From positions 62,001 through 126,000 of the forward strand of contig NZ_ANFX01000037.1 in NCBI RefSeq assembly GCF_000331285.1: 64,000 bases of DNA. The letters run 5' to 3'. A program made the position numbers and the translations under genes. Shown one piece after another: positions 53,567 to 63,841 of this stretch. Position 1 is the first letter of the stretch, and every line of letters starts with the position of its first letter. The DNA is from Porphyrobacter sp. AAP82 (GTDB lineage Bacteria > Pseudomonadota > Alphaproteobacteria > Sphingomonadales > Sphingomonadaceae). The notes beneath the pieces are model-generated. The model was not told the DNA's origin, did not search any database, and saw nothing but the letters and a program-made list of their open reading frames with translations.

Positions 53567-53616
53567 CCAGTCAGATTTGGCAAGTCCTGACGGCAACAGC
53601 CGCAAAGGAATCGCCC

Positions 53617-54099
53617 ATGAAGCGCCATCTTGTCGAACGCGAACTGACTTCCGAAGGCCCGCGCCACCGCCCGGCGGGGCCGGGGGGGCTTGCGCGGTCG
53701 CGCTCGGTGACGGTCAATCTGGCGGAAAGCCCGCTCGCCTGGCTGCATGCGCGCGGGCACCTGTCGGAACGCCTGTTCGATGCGGGCGAGGCCTTGCGGG
53801 CCGATTACGAGCGCGCGCAATTGCCGGCCAGCATCACGATGCGCTGGGACCCGGTGCGCGCCAAGTCGACCGCGCCCGGCGGGCTCGACCCGAGCGAGAA
53901 GCATATCGCCGCGCGCAAGCGTTTCGACGGGGCGATCAGCGCGGCGGGGCGCGGGCTCGATGACATTCTGTGGCGCGTGGTCTGCGCGGGCGAGGCGCTG
54001 CCCGAAGCGGAAAAGCACCTCGGCTGGCCCTCGCGCAGCGGCAAGCTGGTGCTGCGCATCGCGCTTGAGCGGGTGGCGGAATATTACCGCATCAGGTGA
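53617..54099 (+). CDS. DUF6456 domain protein
   Basis: 160 residues. 'SPLAWLHARGHLSERLFDAGEALRADYERAQL' then 'TMRWDPVRAKS', 'IAARKRFDGAISAAGRGLDDILWRVVCAGEALPEAEKHLGWPSRSGKLVLRIALERVAEYYRI' (split) form the DUF6456 fold, ending in an HTH-like segment with the W-P-x-R-S-x-K-x-V-L motif. From memory, this domain is close to the C-terminal part of GTA activators (GafA/GafZ); I cannot confirm that here. ATG 53617 has AAAGGA upstream. It is divergent from the XRE gene. Confidence 0.75.
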   Translation: MKRHLVERELTSEGPRHRPAGPGGLARSRSVTVNLAESPLAWLHARGHLSERLFDAGEALRADYERAQLPASITMRWDPVRAKSTAPGGLDPSEKHIAARKRFDGAISAAGRGLDDILWRVVCAGEALPEAEKHLGWPSRSGKLVLRIALERVAEYYRIR

Positions 54100-54138
54100 T
54101 GGTCTGGAGCGGGAGGTTTTCCTCTCCAGGACAGTGTC

Positions 54139-54752
54139 TCATGTGTCTCCTACACGCGCAAGCGCCGCCGCGATGCGGGCGCGCAAGGGGGGCAGGATGT
54201 CGGCCTCGAACCAGGGGTGCCTCGCCATCCACAGCCGCGCGCGCCAGGCCGGGTGGGGGAGCGCGGTGCGGTTGCCGAACTGCCCGAAGGCGCGCACGCG
54301 CTCGGGGCTGGACCAGCCCTTGGTCTCGGGCAGGTAGCGGGCCTGCGCATGGGCACCAACCAGCAGCGTGAGGCGCTCGGCCGGCAGGTGCGCGAGCACC
54401 GCCTCGTGCCACCGGGGTGCGCACTCGCGGCGCGGCGGGGCATCGCCGCCGGCGGCCTTGCCGGGGTAGCAGAAGCCGATCGGCATCTGCGCGACCCTCG
54501 CCTCGTCGTAGAAGAGGGGCTTGTCGATGCTGAGCCAGCCGCGCAGCCGGTCGCCGCTGTCGTCGTCCCACGGCACGCCGCTGGCGTGGACGCGGGTGCC
54601 GGGTGCCTGGCCGATGATCAGGACCCTCGCGGTCGGGGAGAAGCGGGTGATCGGGCGCGGGCCGAGCGGCAGGTGCGCGGCGCACAGGGTGCAGGCAGCG
54701 ATGCGGCGCCGCAGGTCGTCGATGCTGTCGTCCCCCGGCGCGGCGGGGGCGC

Positions 54753-54756
<4 letters not shown>
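54139..54756 (-). CDS. Uracil-DNA glycosylase superfamily protein
   Basis: 205 residues. 'RIAACTLCAAHLPLGPRPI' (two Cys, possibly a metal or Fe-S remnant), 'ARVLIIGQAPGTRVHASGVPWDDDSG' as the UDG-type GQAPG loop, and 'LVGAHAQARYLPE' and 'ALPHPAWRARLW' toward the C-terminus. The family is related to UDG type 4/5 proteins; activity on uracil is not proven for this branch. ATG 54756 overlaps the stop of the upstream ABC-F gene (4 nt). Confidence 0.8.
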
Positions 54757-56597
<1,841 letters not shown>

Positions 56598-56710
56598 GGT
56601 GCGCCGCACCTAGGGACTGGACGGCCGGGCGGCAAGCCCGCACACCCCTTGCGGTTCAGTCCTGCGAAAGGCGAGCCGCTCCAAAGGCGCGGCAAACCGG
56701 AGGAATTGCC

Positions 56711-57454
56711 ATGTCGAAGCCCGTCACCGTCCTTGCTGCCGCCTCGGCGCTGATGCTGCCCGCCGGCGCCGCCATCGCCGCGCCGCAGGTCACGCTTGCG
56801 CCCGCCGGGCCGGTGATCGAGCTCAGCATCTCCGAGAGCGTCGATACCGCGCCCGACCGCGTCACGATCGGCGCGGGCGTCACCTCCACCGCGCCCACCG
56901 CGACCGCGGCGATGCGCCAGAACGCGGCCGAGATGGCCAAGGTCATCGCCCGCATCAAGGCGCTCGGGATCGCAAGCGAGGACATCACCACCACCGGCGT
57001 GCTGCTCGGCGCGCTGTATGATTACCAGAACGGCACACCCGCCTTCCGCGGCTATCAGGCCGCCAACCGCGTCAGCATCCTGCTGCGCAAGATCGACGAC
57101 ACCGGCAGCGTGCTCGATGCGCTGGTCGAAGCGGGCGCGACGGACCTCACCGGCCCCGAATTCGGGATCGCCGACGACACTGCCGCCAAGGCCGAAGCCC
57201 GCAAGGCCGCGGTCACGCGCGGCGACGCGCAGGCGCGCGCCTACGCCGCGATGCTCGGCTACGAGGGCGTGCGGGTGATCGCGGTCACCGAGGCGATCGA
57301 GCGCAGCTTCCCGGTGATGGCGCTCGCCAAGGTCTCGGAAGTCGCCGCCACCGCATCGCCTGCCACCCCGATTCAGCCGGGGCAGGTGACCACCGGCGTC
57401 AATGTCACCATCACCTACGAGCTGGTCGGCAAGCCCGCCGCCGGAACGAAGTGA
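56711..57454 (+). CDS. SIMPL domain (DUF541) periplasmic protein
   Basis: 247 residues. Signal peptide MSKPVTVLAAASALMLPAGAAIAAPQ, then 'APDRVTIGAGVTSTAPTATAAMRQNAAEMAKV' and 'IASEDITTTGVLLGALYDYQNG', a standard SIMPL fold, then 'AGATDLTGPEFGIADDTAAKAEARKAAV' and a final 'TTGVNVTITYELV'. Function is generally unknown; it is placed in the periplasm. ATG 56711 has GGAGGAATTGCC. It is likely upstream of, and possibly cotranscribed with, the PepSY gene. Confidence 0.88.
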   Translation: MSKPVTVLAAASALMLPAGAAIAAPQVTLAPAGPVIELSISESVDTAPDRVTIGAGVTSTAPTATAAMRQNAAEMAKVIARIKALGIASEDITTTGVLLGALYDYQNGTPAFRGYQAANRVSILLRKIDDTGSVLDALVEAGATDLTGPEFGIADDTAAKAEARKAAVTRGDAQARAYAAMLGYEGVRVIAVTEAIERSFPVMALAKVSEVAATASPATPIQPGQVTTGVNVTITYELVGKPAAGTK

Positions 57455-57501
57455 GCCATTCACGGCTTGTTCAATGGACATCTGCTAGGCACAATCCTGT
57501 C

Positions 57502-57813
57502 ATGAACCTGCGCTCCGCTTTCCTGCTTGCTCTTGCCGCCGCGCTCGCTGGCGCGGCCGCGCCCGCGCTCGCGCATCAGGAGCCCGAGCGCGGCGAGCAG
57601 GGAGCGGCGCGGCGCGAGGCGCAGGCCGGCAACATCATGCGATCGAGCGATATCGAGGCGCGCATCCTGCCCCAGATGCGCGATGCCGAATATCTCGGCT
57701 TTGCCTATGATTCGACCGCGCGCGCCTATCGCCTCAAGTTCATCAAGGATGGCCGCGTCACCTATGTCGATGTCGATGCCCGCACCGGGCGCATCATCGG
57801 CCGCTCGCGCTGA
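57502..57813 (+). CDS. PepSY domain secreted protein
   Basis: 103 residues. Signal peptide MNLRSAFLLALAAALAGAAA...AHQ, a charged middle (EPERGEQGAARREAQ), then PepSY: 'RDAEYLGFAYDSTARAYRLKFIKDGRVTYVDVDARTGRIIGRS' (split). PepSY domains often sit next to two-component genes and may inhibit proteases or sense ions. It is followed by a response regulator and kinase. ATG 57502 is preferred to the GTG at 57451, which would spoil the signal. Confidence 0.85.
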   Translation: MNLRSAFLLALAAALAGAAAPALAHQEPERGEQGAARREAQAGNIMRSSDIEARILPQMRDAEYLGFAYDSTARAYRLKFIKDGRVTYVDVDARTGRIIGRSR

Positions 57814-57935
57814 CAGCGGCGCGCCATGACCATTCACCGGGGGAAAGCAGCCGGACGGGCGCCGAGCGCTCGCTTGACGCCTGCGGCCCAAAAGCGCACG
57901 AACCCGGCTGACATTAACCAGGAAACCGGGGACCC

Positions 57936-58613
57936 ATGCGCATTCTGATCGTCGAAGACGAACCCACCCTCGGCGCACAATTGAAGGCGACGCTCGAGGG
58001 GCAGGGCTATGCCGTCGACCTGTCCACCGATGGCGAGGACGGGCACTTCATGGGCTCGACCGAGGATTATGACGCGGTGGTGCTCGACCTCGGCCTTCCA
58101 GAGATCGACGGGCTGACCGTGCTCGGCATGTGGCGGCGCGAGGGCCGGGCCTTCCCGGTGCTGGTGCTGACCGCGCGCGACAGCTGGAGCGACAAGGTCG
58201 CAGGGCTCGATGCGGGCGCCGACGATTACCTTGCCAAGCCCTTCCAGACCGAGGAACTGATCGCCCGCCTGCGCGCGCTGATCCGCCGGGCGAGCGGCAA
58301 CACCTCGTCCGAACTCACCGCCGGCGACGTGCGGCTGGACACGCGTTCGGGCCGCGTCACGCTGGCCGGCGAGCCGGTCAAGCTGACCGCGCAGGAATAC
58401 AAGCTGCTCTCTTACCTCATGCACCACAAGGGCAAGGTGGTGAGCCGCACCGAACTGATCGAACATATCTACGATCAGGACTTCGACCGGGATTCCAACA
58501 CCATCGAAGTCTTCGTTACCCGCATCCGCAAGAAGCTTGGCGCAGACGTCATCACCACCATCCGTGGCCTCGGTTACAGCCTCGACGACCCCGCCGACCA
58601 GCCGCGCGCCTGA
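57936..58613 (+). CDS. OmpR/PhoP-type response regulator
   Basis: 225 residues. Receiver: Asp51 in 'VVLDLGLPEIDG', Thr79 in 'VLTARD' and Lys101 in 'YLAKPF', all present. The C-terminal winged helix 'TAQEYKLLSYLMHHKGKVVSRTELIEHIYDQDFDRDSNTIEVFVTRIRKKLG' (split) is the OmpR class. The kinase gene follows on the same strand; the pair is close to the PhoPQ/PepSY arrangement. Target genes are not known. Confidence 0.93.
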   Translation: MRILIVEDEPTLGAQLKATLEGQGYAVDLSTDGEDGHFMGSTEDYDAVVLDLGLPEIDGLTVLGMWRREGRAFPVLVLTARDSWSDKVAGLDAGADDYLAKPFQTEELIARLRALIRRASGNTSSELTAGDVRLDTRSGRVTLAGEPVKLTAQEYKLLSYLMHHKGKVVSRTELIEHIYDQDFDRDSNTIEVFVTRIRKKLGADVITTIRGLGYSLDDPADQPRA

Positions 58614-58683
58614 GGTTTTGCCCGAGGCGCGGGCGGGCGGCGGCGATCCCCCTGTGACCTTGCCCGCGGGCGAGGCCGAGGCC

Positions 58684-60081
58684 ATGCCCGGGGCTGCCCC
58701 ACCGCCCGCCGCCGCCAAGCCGCGCGCCAGCCTTGCGCGGCGCATGGGGCTGATCGCGGCGGGGTGGATCTTCGTGCTGCTGCTGGGCGGCGGCATCGCG
58801 CTCGAACGCACGCTGACATCGCAGGTCGAGGCCAATTTCGACGAGCAGCTCGATTACCAGCTCACCGCGATGATCGCCTCGGCCGAGATCGATGCGAGCG
58901 GCGAGGTGTGGTTCTATCGCACCTTGGGCGACCAGCGCTTCCTCGAGCCCGGCAGCGGGCTTTACTGGCAGATTTCGGGCGGCAATTACGAACCCTGGCC
59001 CTCGCGCAGCCTGTGGGACCGGACGCTGAAGCTCCACGGGGCGCAAGGCAAGGGCGGGCATTTCGACAGCGAAGTGCACATCTACAATTCCGACCAGTTC
59101 GAGGGCGAACCCTTGCGGATTGCCGAGCGCACCGTGATCCTGCCGGGCAGCGAGACGCGCTGGACCTTTGCCGTCGCCAGCGCCACCGAGCAGATGGACG
59201 CGCAGATCGGGCGGGTGCGGCTGATCCTGATCTGGAGCTTTGCGGTGCTGGGCCTTGGCCTCCTTGTGATGGCGCTGCTCCAGATCCGCTACGGCCTCTC
59301 GCCTCTGAGGCGCGTGCGCGCGGCGATCCAGAACCTGCGCACCACCGGCGCGAACCGCATCACCGATCCCCTGCCGCTGGAAGTGCAGCCGCTGGTCGAG
59401 GAGCTGAACGCGCTGCTCGAACATTCCGAGCGGCAGGCCGAGGAGGCGCGGCGCCATGCGGGCAATCTTGCCCATGCGCTCAAGACCCCGCTGACCGTGC
59501 TCACCAACGCCGCCACCGCCCGCGCGCCCGATCTGGGCGATGCGGTGATGCGCGAGACGCGCACGATGCAGCGCCATGTCGACCACCACCTCGCCCGCGC
59601 GCGCGCCGTCGGCCGCCGCGCGGTCGGCCATGCGCGCACCAATGTCATGGCGAGCGCCGAGGCGGTGCGCCGCGCGGTCGAGCGGCTCTATCCCGAGGGG
59701 CGGCTGGACATCGCGGGCGACAAGTCGGCGCTGGTTTCGCTGGAACGGCAGGACCTCGACGAACTGCTCGGCAACCTCATCGAGAATGCGGCCAAGTATG
59801 GCGGCGGCAGCGTCTTCGTCACCATCGACCCCGACGAGGCCGAGCGCGATCCGAAGATGTGCCTCATCTGGGTCGAGGATGACGGGGAAGGCATCCCCGA
59901 GGCCGAGCGCATCCGCATCTTCGATCGCGGCGTGAGGCTCGATACCGGCAAGCCCGGCACCGGCCTCGGCCTTGCGATCGTGCGCGATGTGGCGGAGATC
60001 TACGGCGGCAGCGTGGAACTGGGCACCAGCGAGGATCTGGGCGGCCTGCTCGTCGAACTGCGCCTGCCGCGCGCGCTGTGA
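58684..60081 (+). CDS. Sensor histidine kinase of the PhoQ/EnvZ-like class
   Basis: 465 residues from ATG 58684. Membrane helix at about 20-40 (MGLIAAGWIFVLLLGGGIAL), a periplasmic sensor of about 130 residues, a second helix 'LILIWSFAVLGLGLLVMALL' and a HAMP-like stretch. The phosphoacceptor is in 'NLAHALKTPLTVLTN'; 'LLGNLIENAAKYGGG' is the N box, 'DDGEGIP' G1 and 'GTGLGLAIV' G2. The ATPase site is intact. Other possible starts are TTG 58618 and GTG 58654. Confidence 0.9.
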   Translation: MPGAAPPPAAAKPRASLARRMGLIAAGWIFVLLLGGGIALERTLTSQVEANFDEQLDYQLTAMIASAEIDASGEVWFYRTLGDQRFLEPGSGLYWQISGGNYEPWPSRSLWDRTLKLHGAQGKGGHFDSEVHIYNSDQFEGEPLRIAERTVILPGSETRWTFAVASATEQMDAQIGRVRLILIWSFAVLGLGLLVMALLQIRYGLSPLRRVRAAIQNLRTTGANRITDPLPLEVQPLVEELNALLEHSERQAEEARRHAGNLAHALKTPLTVLTNAATARAPDLGDAVMRETRTMQRHVDHHLARARAVGRRAVGHARTNVMASAEAVRRAVERLYPEGRLDIAGDKSALVSLERQDLDELLGNLIENAAKYGGGSVFVTIDPDEAERDPKMCLIWVEDDGEGIPEAERIRIFDRGVRLDTGKPGTGLGLAIVRDVAEIYGGSVELGTSEDLGGLLVELRLPRAL

Positions 60082-60157
60082 TTGCGGCGCGAAGGGTTTT
60101 TGAACCGGCCGCGTTGTAGAGCCGTACACAACGACGCAAACAGGCCATTTGCGACCC

Positions 60158-60775
60158 ATGAACACCGCGACAGACCGAGCTCCCGCGACCATCTCCGCCC
60201 CGCCGCCGGGCGACGATGCGGCGTGGGCGGCACGGCTGGCGGCGCGCGAGCCGGCGGCCCTGCGCGAAATGATCGCCCGCCACGGCGCGGCGCTCCACCG
60301 CCTCGCCTATCGCATGACGGGCGATGCGCACGAGGCCGAGGACATCGTCCAGGAGGCGCTGCTGCGCCTGTGGGACCATGCCCCAGCGCTTGCGGGCAAG
60401 CATCCGCCGGGTAGTCAGGCGGCGGCGCGGCTGCGGCTCGGCGGCTGGCTCCAGCGGGTCGCGACCAACCTTGCGCTCGACCGCCTGCGCCGCACCCGGC
60501 GGTTGAGCGGCGGGGAGGTGCCCGAGGAGGAGGACAACGCCCCGCTCGCCGATGTCGTGATCGCGGCGGGCGAGCGCGACAATCTCGCCCGCGCCGCGGT
60601 GCTGGCGCTGCCCGACCGCCAGCGCGCCGCGATCGTGCTGACCTATTACGAGGAGCTGCCCAATGCCGAGGCGGCCGAGGCGATGGACATGAACATCAAG
60701 GCCTTCGAGAGCCTGCTGCACCGCGCCCGCATGGCGCTGCGGCAGGCTCTGGCGGCGCAAGGAGACGCGCCATGA
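60158..60775 (+). CDS. ECF RNA polymerase sigma factor
   Basis: 205 residues. Region 2 'LHRLAYRMTGDAHEAEDIVQEALLRLW' (about 47-73) and region 4 'LPDRQRAAIVLTYYEELPNAEAAEAMDMN' then 'FESLLHRARMALR'. It belongs to the extracytoplasmic function group. ATG 60158 (MNTATDRAP). Its stop overlaps the start of the anti-sigma-like gene (ATGA), so the two are made together. Confidence 0.93.
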   Translation: MNTATDRAPATISAPPPGDDAAWAARLAAREPAALREMIARHGAALHRLAYRMTGDAHEAEDIVQEALLRLWDHAPALAGKHPPGSQAAARLRLGGWLQRVATNLALDRLRRTRRLSGGEVPEEEDNAPLADVVIAAGERDNLARAAVLALPDRQRAAIVLTYYEELPNAEAAEAMDMNIKAFESLLHRARMALRQALAAQGDAP

Positions 60776-61704
60776 GCGTGAACGAACACCCCGATCCCGG
60801 CGCACCGATCGTCCCCGGCAGCCCGCTCGCGCGGATGCTTGACGGCTATGCCGCTCCCGAGCTTCCGGCAGGCTTTGCCGAGCGCGTGCTGGCCGCCGCA
60901 GAAGCCCGCCCCGCACCTCTGCCGGAACTGCGCCGCGCGCCTTCGCGCAGCCGCCGCTGGCGGATCGGGCAGCGCATCGCCATCGGCGTGGCTAGCTTCG
61001 GCGCGCTGGCGACTGCGGCAGCGGCGACGGGGCTGCTCGAACAGCTTGCCATTACCGTTCCTTCCGCCAGGACCGTGTGGGCGGGCCTTACCGGCAGCGC
61101 GCAGCCTGCGGGCAAGCCCGTGGCGGCTGTCGCGGCCGCAGCGCCCGCGGCCGCAGCGCCCGCGGCCGCGCTCACGCCGGCGGCTGTCGCCATCGAAGGC
61201 CCGATCGACACGCCCGAGGAGCTCGGCGAGACCTTCCGCCGGGTCGACGAGGTCCGCGCCGGCCGCTGCGAGGAGCGCCGCAGGGTCATCGACCAGCGCA
61301 TCGCGTCCGAGATCGAGCGTCGCCGCGCCGCCGGTCTGCGCGTCCCCACGCCCGAGGAGGAAGCGCGCCTGCGCGAGCGGATCGAAAGGCAGCTCGCCGC
61401 CCGCGAACAGCGCGCCGATGCCGCCGTTGCCGCGCGCCGCGAGACGATGCAGCGCAAGGTCGAGAACGGCGAGGCGCTGACCCGCGAGGACCTCACCGGT
61501 CGCAAGCCGCCGAGCCCCGAGACGCGCGAACGGTTCCGCGCCTTGCGCGATCTGCCCCCGGGCGAACGCGCCAAGGCGTGGCGCGACCTGTCGCCTGCGG
61601 AACGCCGCGCGCTTGCCGACGCGTTGCGTGCCCGCCGCGCGGTGCGTCTGCCCCCCGCGCCCGCGGCTGTCCCGCAAGAGGACACCCCGCCGCCGTCCGA
61701 ATAA
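60772..61704 (+). CDS. Anti-sigma-factor-like membrane protein with long periplasmic helix
   Basis: 310 residues. Short N-terminal cytoplasmic part 'LPAGFAERVLAAAEARP' (about 31-47), one membrane helix (about 66-88), an Ala/Pro linker, and a long charged periplasmic helical region (about 145-290) rich in Arg/Glu, with 'PEERRALADALRARRA' type ends. The layout suggests a membrane anti-sigma factor, although a zinc HxxxCxxC motif is absent. It is coupled to the ECF gene by a 4-nt overlap. Confidence 0.7.
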   Translation: MSVNEHPDPGAPIVPGSPLARMLDGYAAPELPAGFAERVLAAAEARPAPLPELRRAPSRSRRWRIGQRIAIGVASFGALATAAAATGLLEQLAITVPSARTVWAGLTGSAQPAGKPVAAVAAAAPAAAAPAAALTPAAVAIEGPIDTPEELGETFRRVDEVRAGRCEERRRVIDQRIASEIERRRAAGLRVPTPEEEARLRERIERQLAAREQRADAAVAARRETMQRKVENGEALTREDLTGRKPPSPETRERFRALRDLPPGERAKAWRDLSPAERRALADALRARRAVRLPPAPAAVPQEDTPPPSE

Positions 61705-61823
61705 ATTCTCCCATGCCTGCGAAGGGCGATTGCGGCTGCGGCGTTGAAGACGTGTCACCGGCAGCGCCCCGCAAACCCCCGCCGGGACAGTTCAACGCCC
61801 TGAAGGCATGGAGGAATGTGACG

Positions 61824-62381
61824 ATGTTCAAGACCCCGCTGATGATCGCCTCGCTCGCCGCCATTGCGCTTGCCGCTCCCCTGGCTGCGCAGGATAAGAG
61901 CCGCACCAAGACCTATGAAGGTGACAGGTTCACCGCCACTCAGACCACCACCGTCAACCCTGAAACCGGCACCGCGACCCGCACCGGCGTCGCCGTCAAC
62001 ACCGCCAACGGCAAGACCGCGACCAGCATCGCCGTGCGCCAGCGCACCGCTACCGGCGCGACCGTCTCGGTCACCCAGACCGGCACGCAGGGCCGCACCC
62101 GCGACCTTCGGGGCGAGCGCGTTCGCACCGAGGGTGGCTCGACCTTCACCGGCACTGCCACCGGCCGCGGCGGCAAGACCTACGGGCTCGCGGGCAGCCG
62201 CAGCCGCGATGGCCAGGGCAATTCGCAGGCCAGCCAGAGCGTGACCAACAGCGCCGGCGAGACCATCGCCGCGCGCGACCGGGTCACCACCCGCGCCAAT
62301 GGCCAGGTCTCCACCAGCATCAACCGCACCCGTGCCGAAGGCGTCAGCCGCCCGCCGCGCACCCGTCGCCCGCGCGGCTGA
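61824..62381 (+). CDS. Secreted Thr/Gly/Arg-rich protein, family unknown
   Basis: 185 residues. Signal peptide MFKTPLMIASLAAIALAAPLAA, then a repetitive region: 'TATQTTTVNPETGTATRTGVAV', 'GATVSVTQTGTQGRTRDLRGE' and so on, rich in Thr, Gly and Arg. I do not recognise the family. GGAGG eight bases before ATG 61824 supports the start. It follows the anti-sigma gene by 119 nt and may be regulated with it. A strong terminator follows. Confidence 0.75.
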   Translation: MFKTPLMIASLAAIALAAPLAAQDKSRTKTYEGDRFTATQTTTVNPETGTATRTGVAVNTANGKTATSIAVRQRTATGATVSVTQTGTQGRTRDLRGERVRTEGGSTFTGTATGRGGKTYGLAGSRSRDGQGNSQASQSVTNSAGETIAARDRVTTRANGQVSTSINRTRAEGVSRPPRTRRPRG

Positions 62382-62460
62382 CGTCACGCTCTTGCGCCGC
62401 TTCCCGCAGACGACGCGGCCCCGTGCGTCTGCATGACCCGGGAGGCGCGCGCCACGCTGG

Positions 62461-62501
62461 GGGCACGCTGCCCGGGAAACCGGCGGCGTGCCCTTCTTTT
62501 T
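62461..62501 (+). terminator. Rho-independent terminator
   Basis: GGGCACGC and GCGTGCCC (62461-62468, 62486-62493) form the outer stem, with an inner CGG/CCG part around a GAAA loop, followed by TTCTTTTT. It is the clearest intrinsic terminator in the window, on the + strand after the secreted-protein gene and 3 nt before the stop of the convergent gene. Confidence 0.8.
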
Positions 62502-62503
62502 GC

Positions 62504-63841
62504 CTAGCGCCGTGAAGGACAATCCGGCTGGATCACGAAGCCGCGCTCGTCCTTGGCCATTGCGAAGGTCCGCCCGACCGGAAAGCAGACGCCATAGCGT
62601 TCGATCAGCAGCGCCTTGACCTTGGCGGCATCGGCCTGCTGGCCCTTCATCCACGCCAGCCGTCCTTCGAGCACTGCCTCGGCAAGCCCCGCCAGCTCGA
62701 CCGGATCGCTGGCGAATTCGTCCCAATGCGCAAGGATTGTCGCCCAGCCGCCATGCTGCCCGTTCAGACCCCAGCGAAACCACATCGAGCCGCCGAAATC
62801 GGGGAAATCGAGCGAGGCTCCCCGCGCGCGCAGCAGGTTGAACGCGGCCATGGCATCGCCGCCCGAATTGCTCGCATCGAGATCGCTGCTTGCCGCCACC
62901 AGCGCCGTTTCGCGCGGGCCTGCCGCATCAACTTTGGCGCCCGCATCGAGCAGGCGGGTGAGATACCACAGCCGCTTTTCGGATGCGCTGCCCACCACCG
63001 GCGGATCGCCCCACAGCCCCGGCGCATCGAGATCGAACCCCGCCGCGATCAGCGCATCGAAGGCTGCGCGATCCTCGCACTCCATCGCCCAGTCGAGCAG
63101 CGACATGCCCTCATAGCCGCGCTCGCCAAGCGGGGCAGCGGCGAAATCGAAAGTGGTGCGGCCCCGGCAGATTGGGTCGGCAAAAGGGGCAAGCCCGGTG
63201 TTCGCGAAGGCCGCAGCATAATCCATCCCGCGGAATTTGAAGCGGGTGTGCGCTTCGATGAACGCGGGCGAGGGCGCGCCGGACACATCGGGGACGCCGT
63301 CCGCATCGAGACGCTGGTGGCAGCGCGCGGCAAGGACCGAGGCGAACTGGAAGGCGAAGCCGGCCTCGCTGGTATCGAGGTTTTCCCTGGTGAGGGCAGG
63401 GTCGGGGATCATGCTCGCCATGGTCATGACCTCGCCAAATTTTCTCTCGAAGCTGGCAAGATCTTGCCTGGAGAGCGAAGCCAGCGCCGCATCGCGCGCG
63501 GGGGCGACGCGCCGGGTCAGTCGCCAGGCGGGCGCGAGCCGCGCGGTGCGCACGTCCGGGGCCGGGGCATTGGCAGCGCCTTCGATGAGGTATTCGGCGA
63601 TCTTGCCGCAGGCGAGCGCGCGGGCAGGCGGGTCAAGCTCGGCAAGGTAGGCGCCAAACACCCCGACCTTTTTGACCTGCCGCATGTAGGCCGCGTAGGC
63701 TTTCTTGTCTTCTCGGGCTTCGGGCGGGGAGGCGACCTCCTCGATCATCACCGGCCGCGCCGGCGCGTCCCGGGTCTGCGCCGCAGCCGGGTGCGCCAGC
63801 CATGCCGCCGCCAGCGCCGCGAACGCCAGCCGGCGCATCAT
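62504..63841 (-). CDS. Secreted protein with ankyrin-like C-terminal part, function unknown
   Basis: 445 residues. Signal peptide MMRRLAFAALAAAWLAHPAAAQ. The second half has 'SLLDWAMECEDRAAFDALIAAGFDLDAPG', 'ARLLDAGAKVDAAGPRETALVAA' and 'LRARGASLDFPDF', which look like ankyrin repeats. I do not recognise the family. The start ATG overlaps the stop of the chorismate mutase gene (GGATGATG). No catalytic motif is seen. Confidence 0.75.
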   Translation of the reverse strand: MMRRLAFAALAAAWLAHPAAAQTRDAPARPVMIEEVASPPEAREDKKAYAAYMRQVKKVGVFGAYLAELDPPARALACGKIAEYLIEGAANAPAPDVRTARLAPAWRLTRRVAPARDAALASLSRQDLASFERKFGEVMTMASMIPDPALTRENLDTSEAGFAFQFASVLAARCHQRLDADGVPDVSGAPSPAFIEAHTRFKFRGMDYAAAFANTGLAPFADPICRGRTTFDFAAAPLGERGYEGMSLLDWAMECEDRAAFDALIAAGFDLDAPGLWGDPPVVGSASEKRLWYLTRLLDAGAKVDAAGPRETALVAASSDLDASNSGGDAMAAFNLLRARGASLDFPDFGGSMWFRWGLNGQHGGWATILAHWDEFASDPVELAGLAEAVLEGRLAWMKGQQADAAKVKALLIERYGVCFPVGRTFAMAKDERGFVIQPDCPSRR

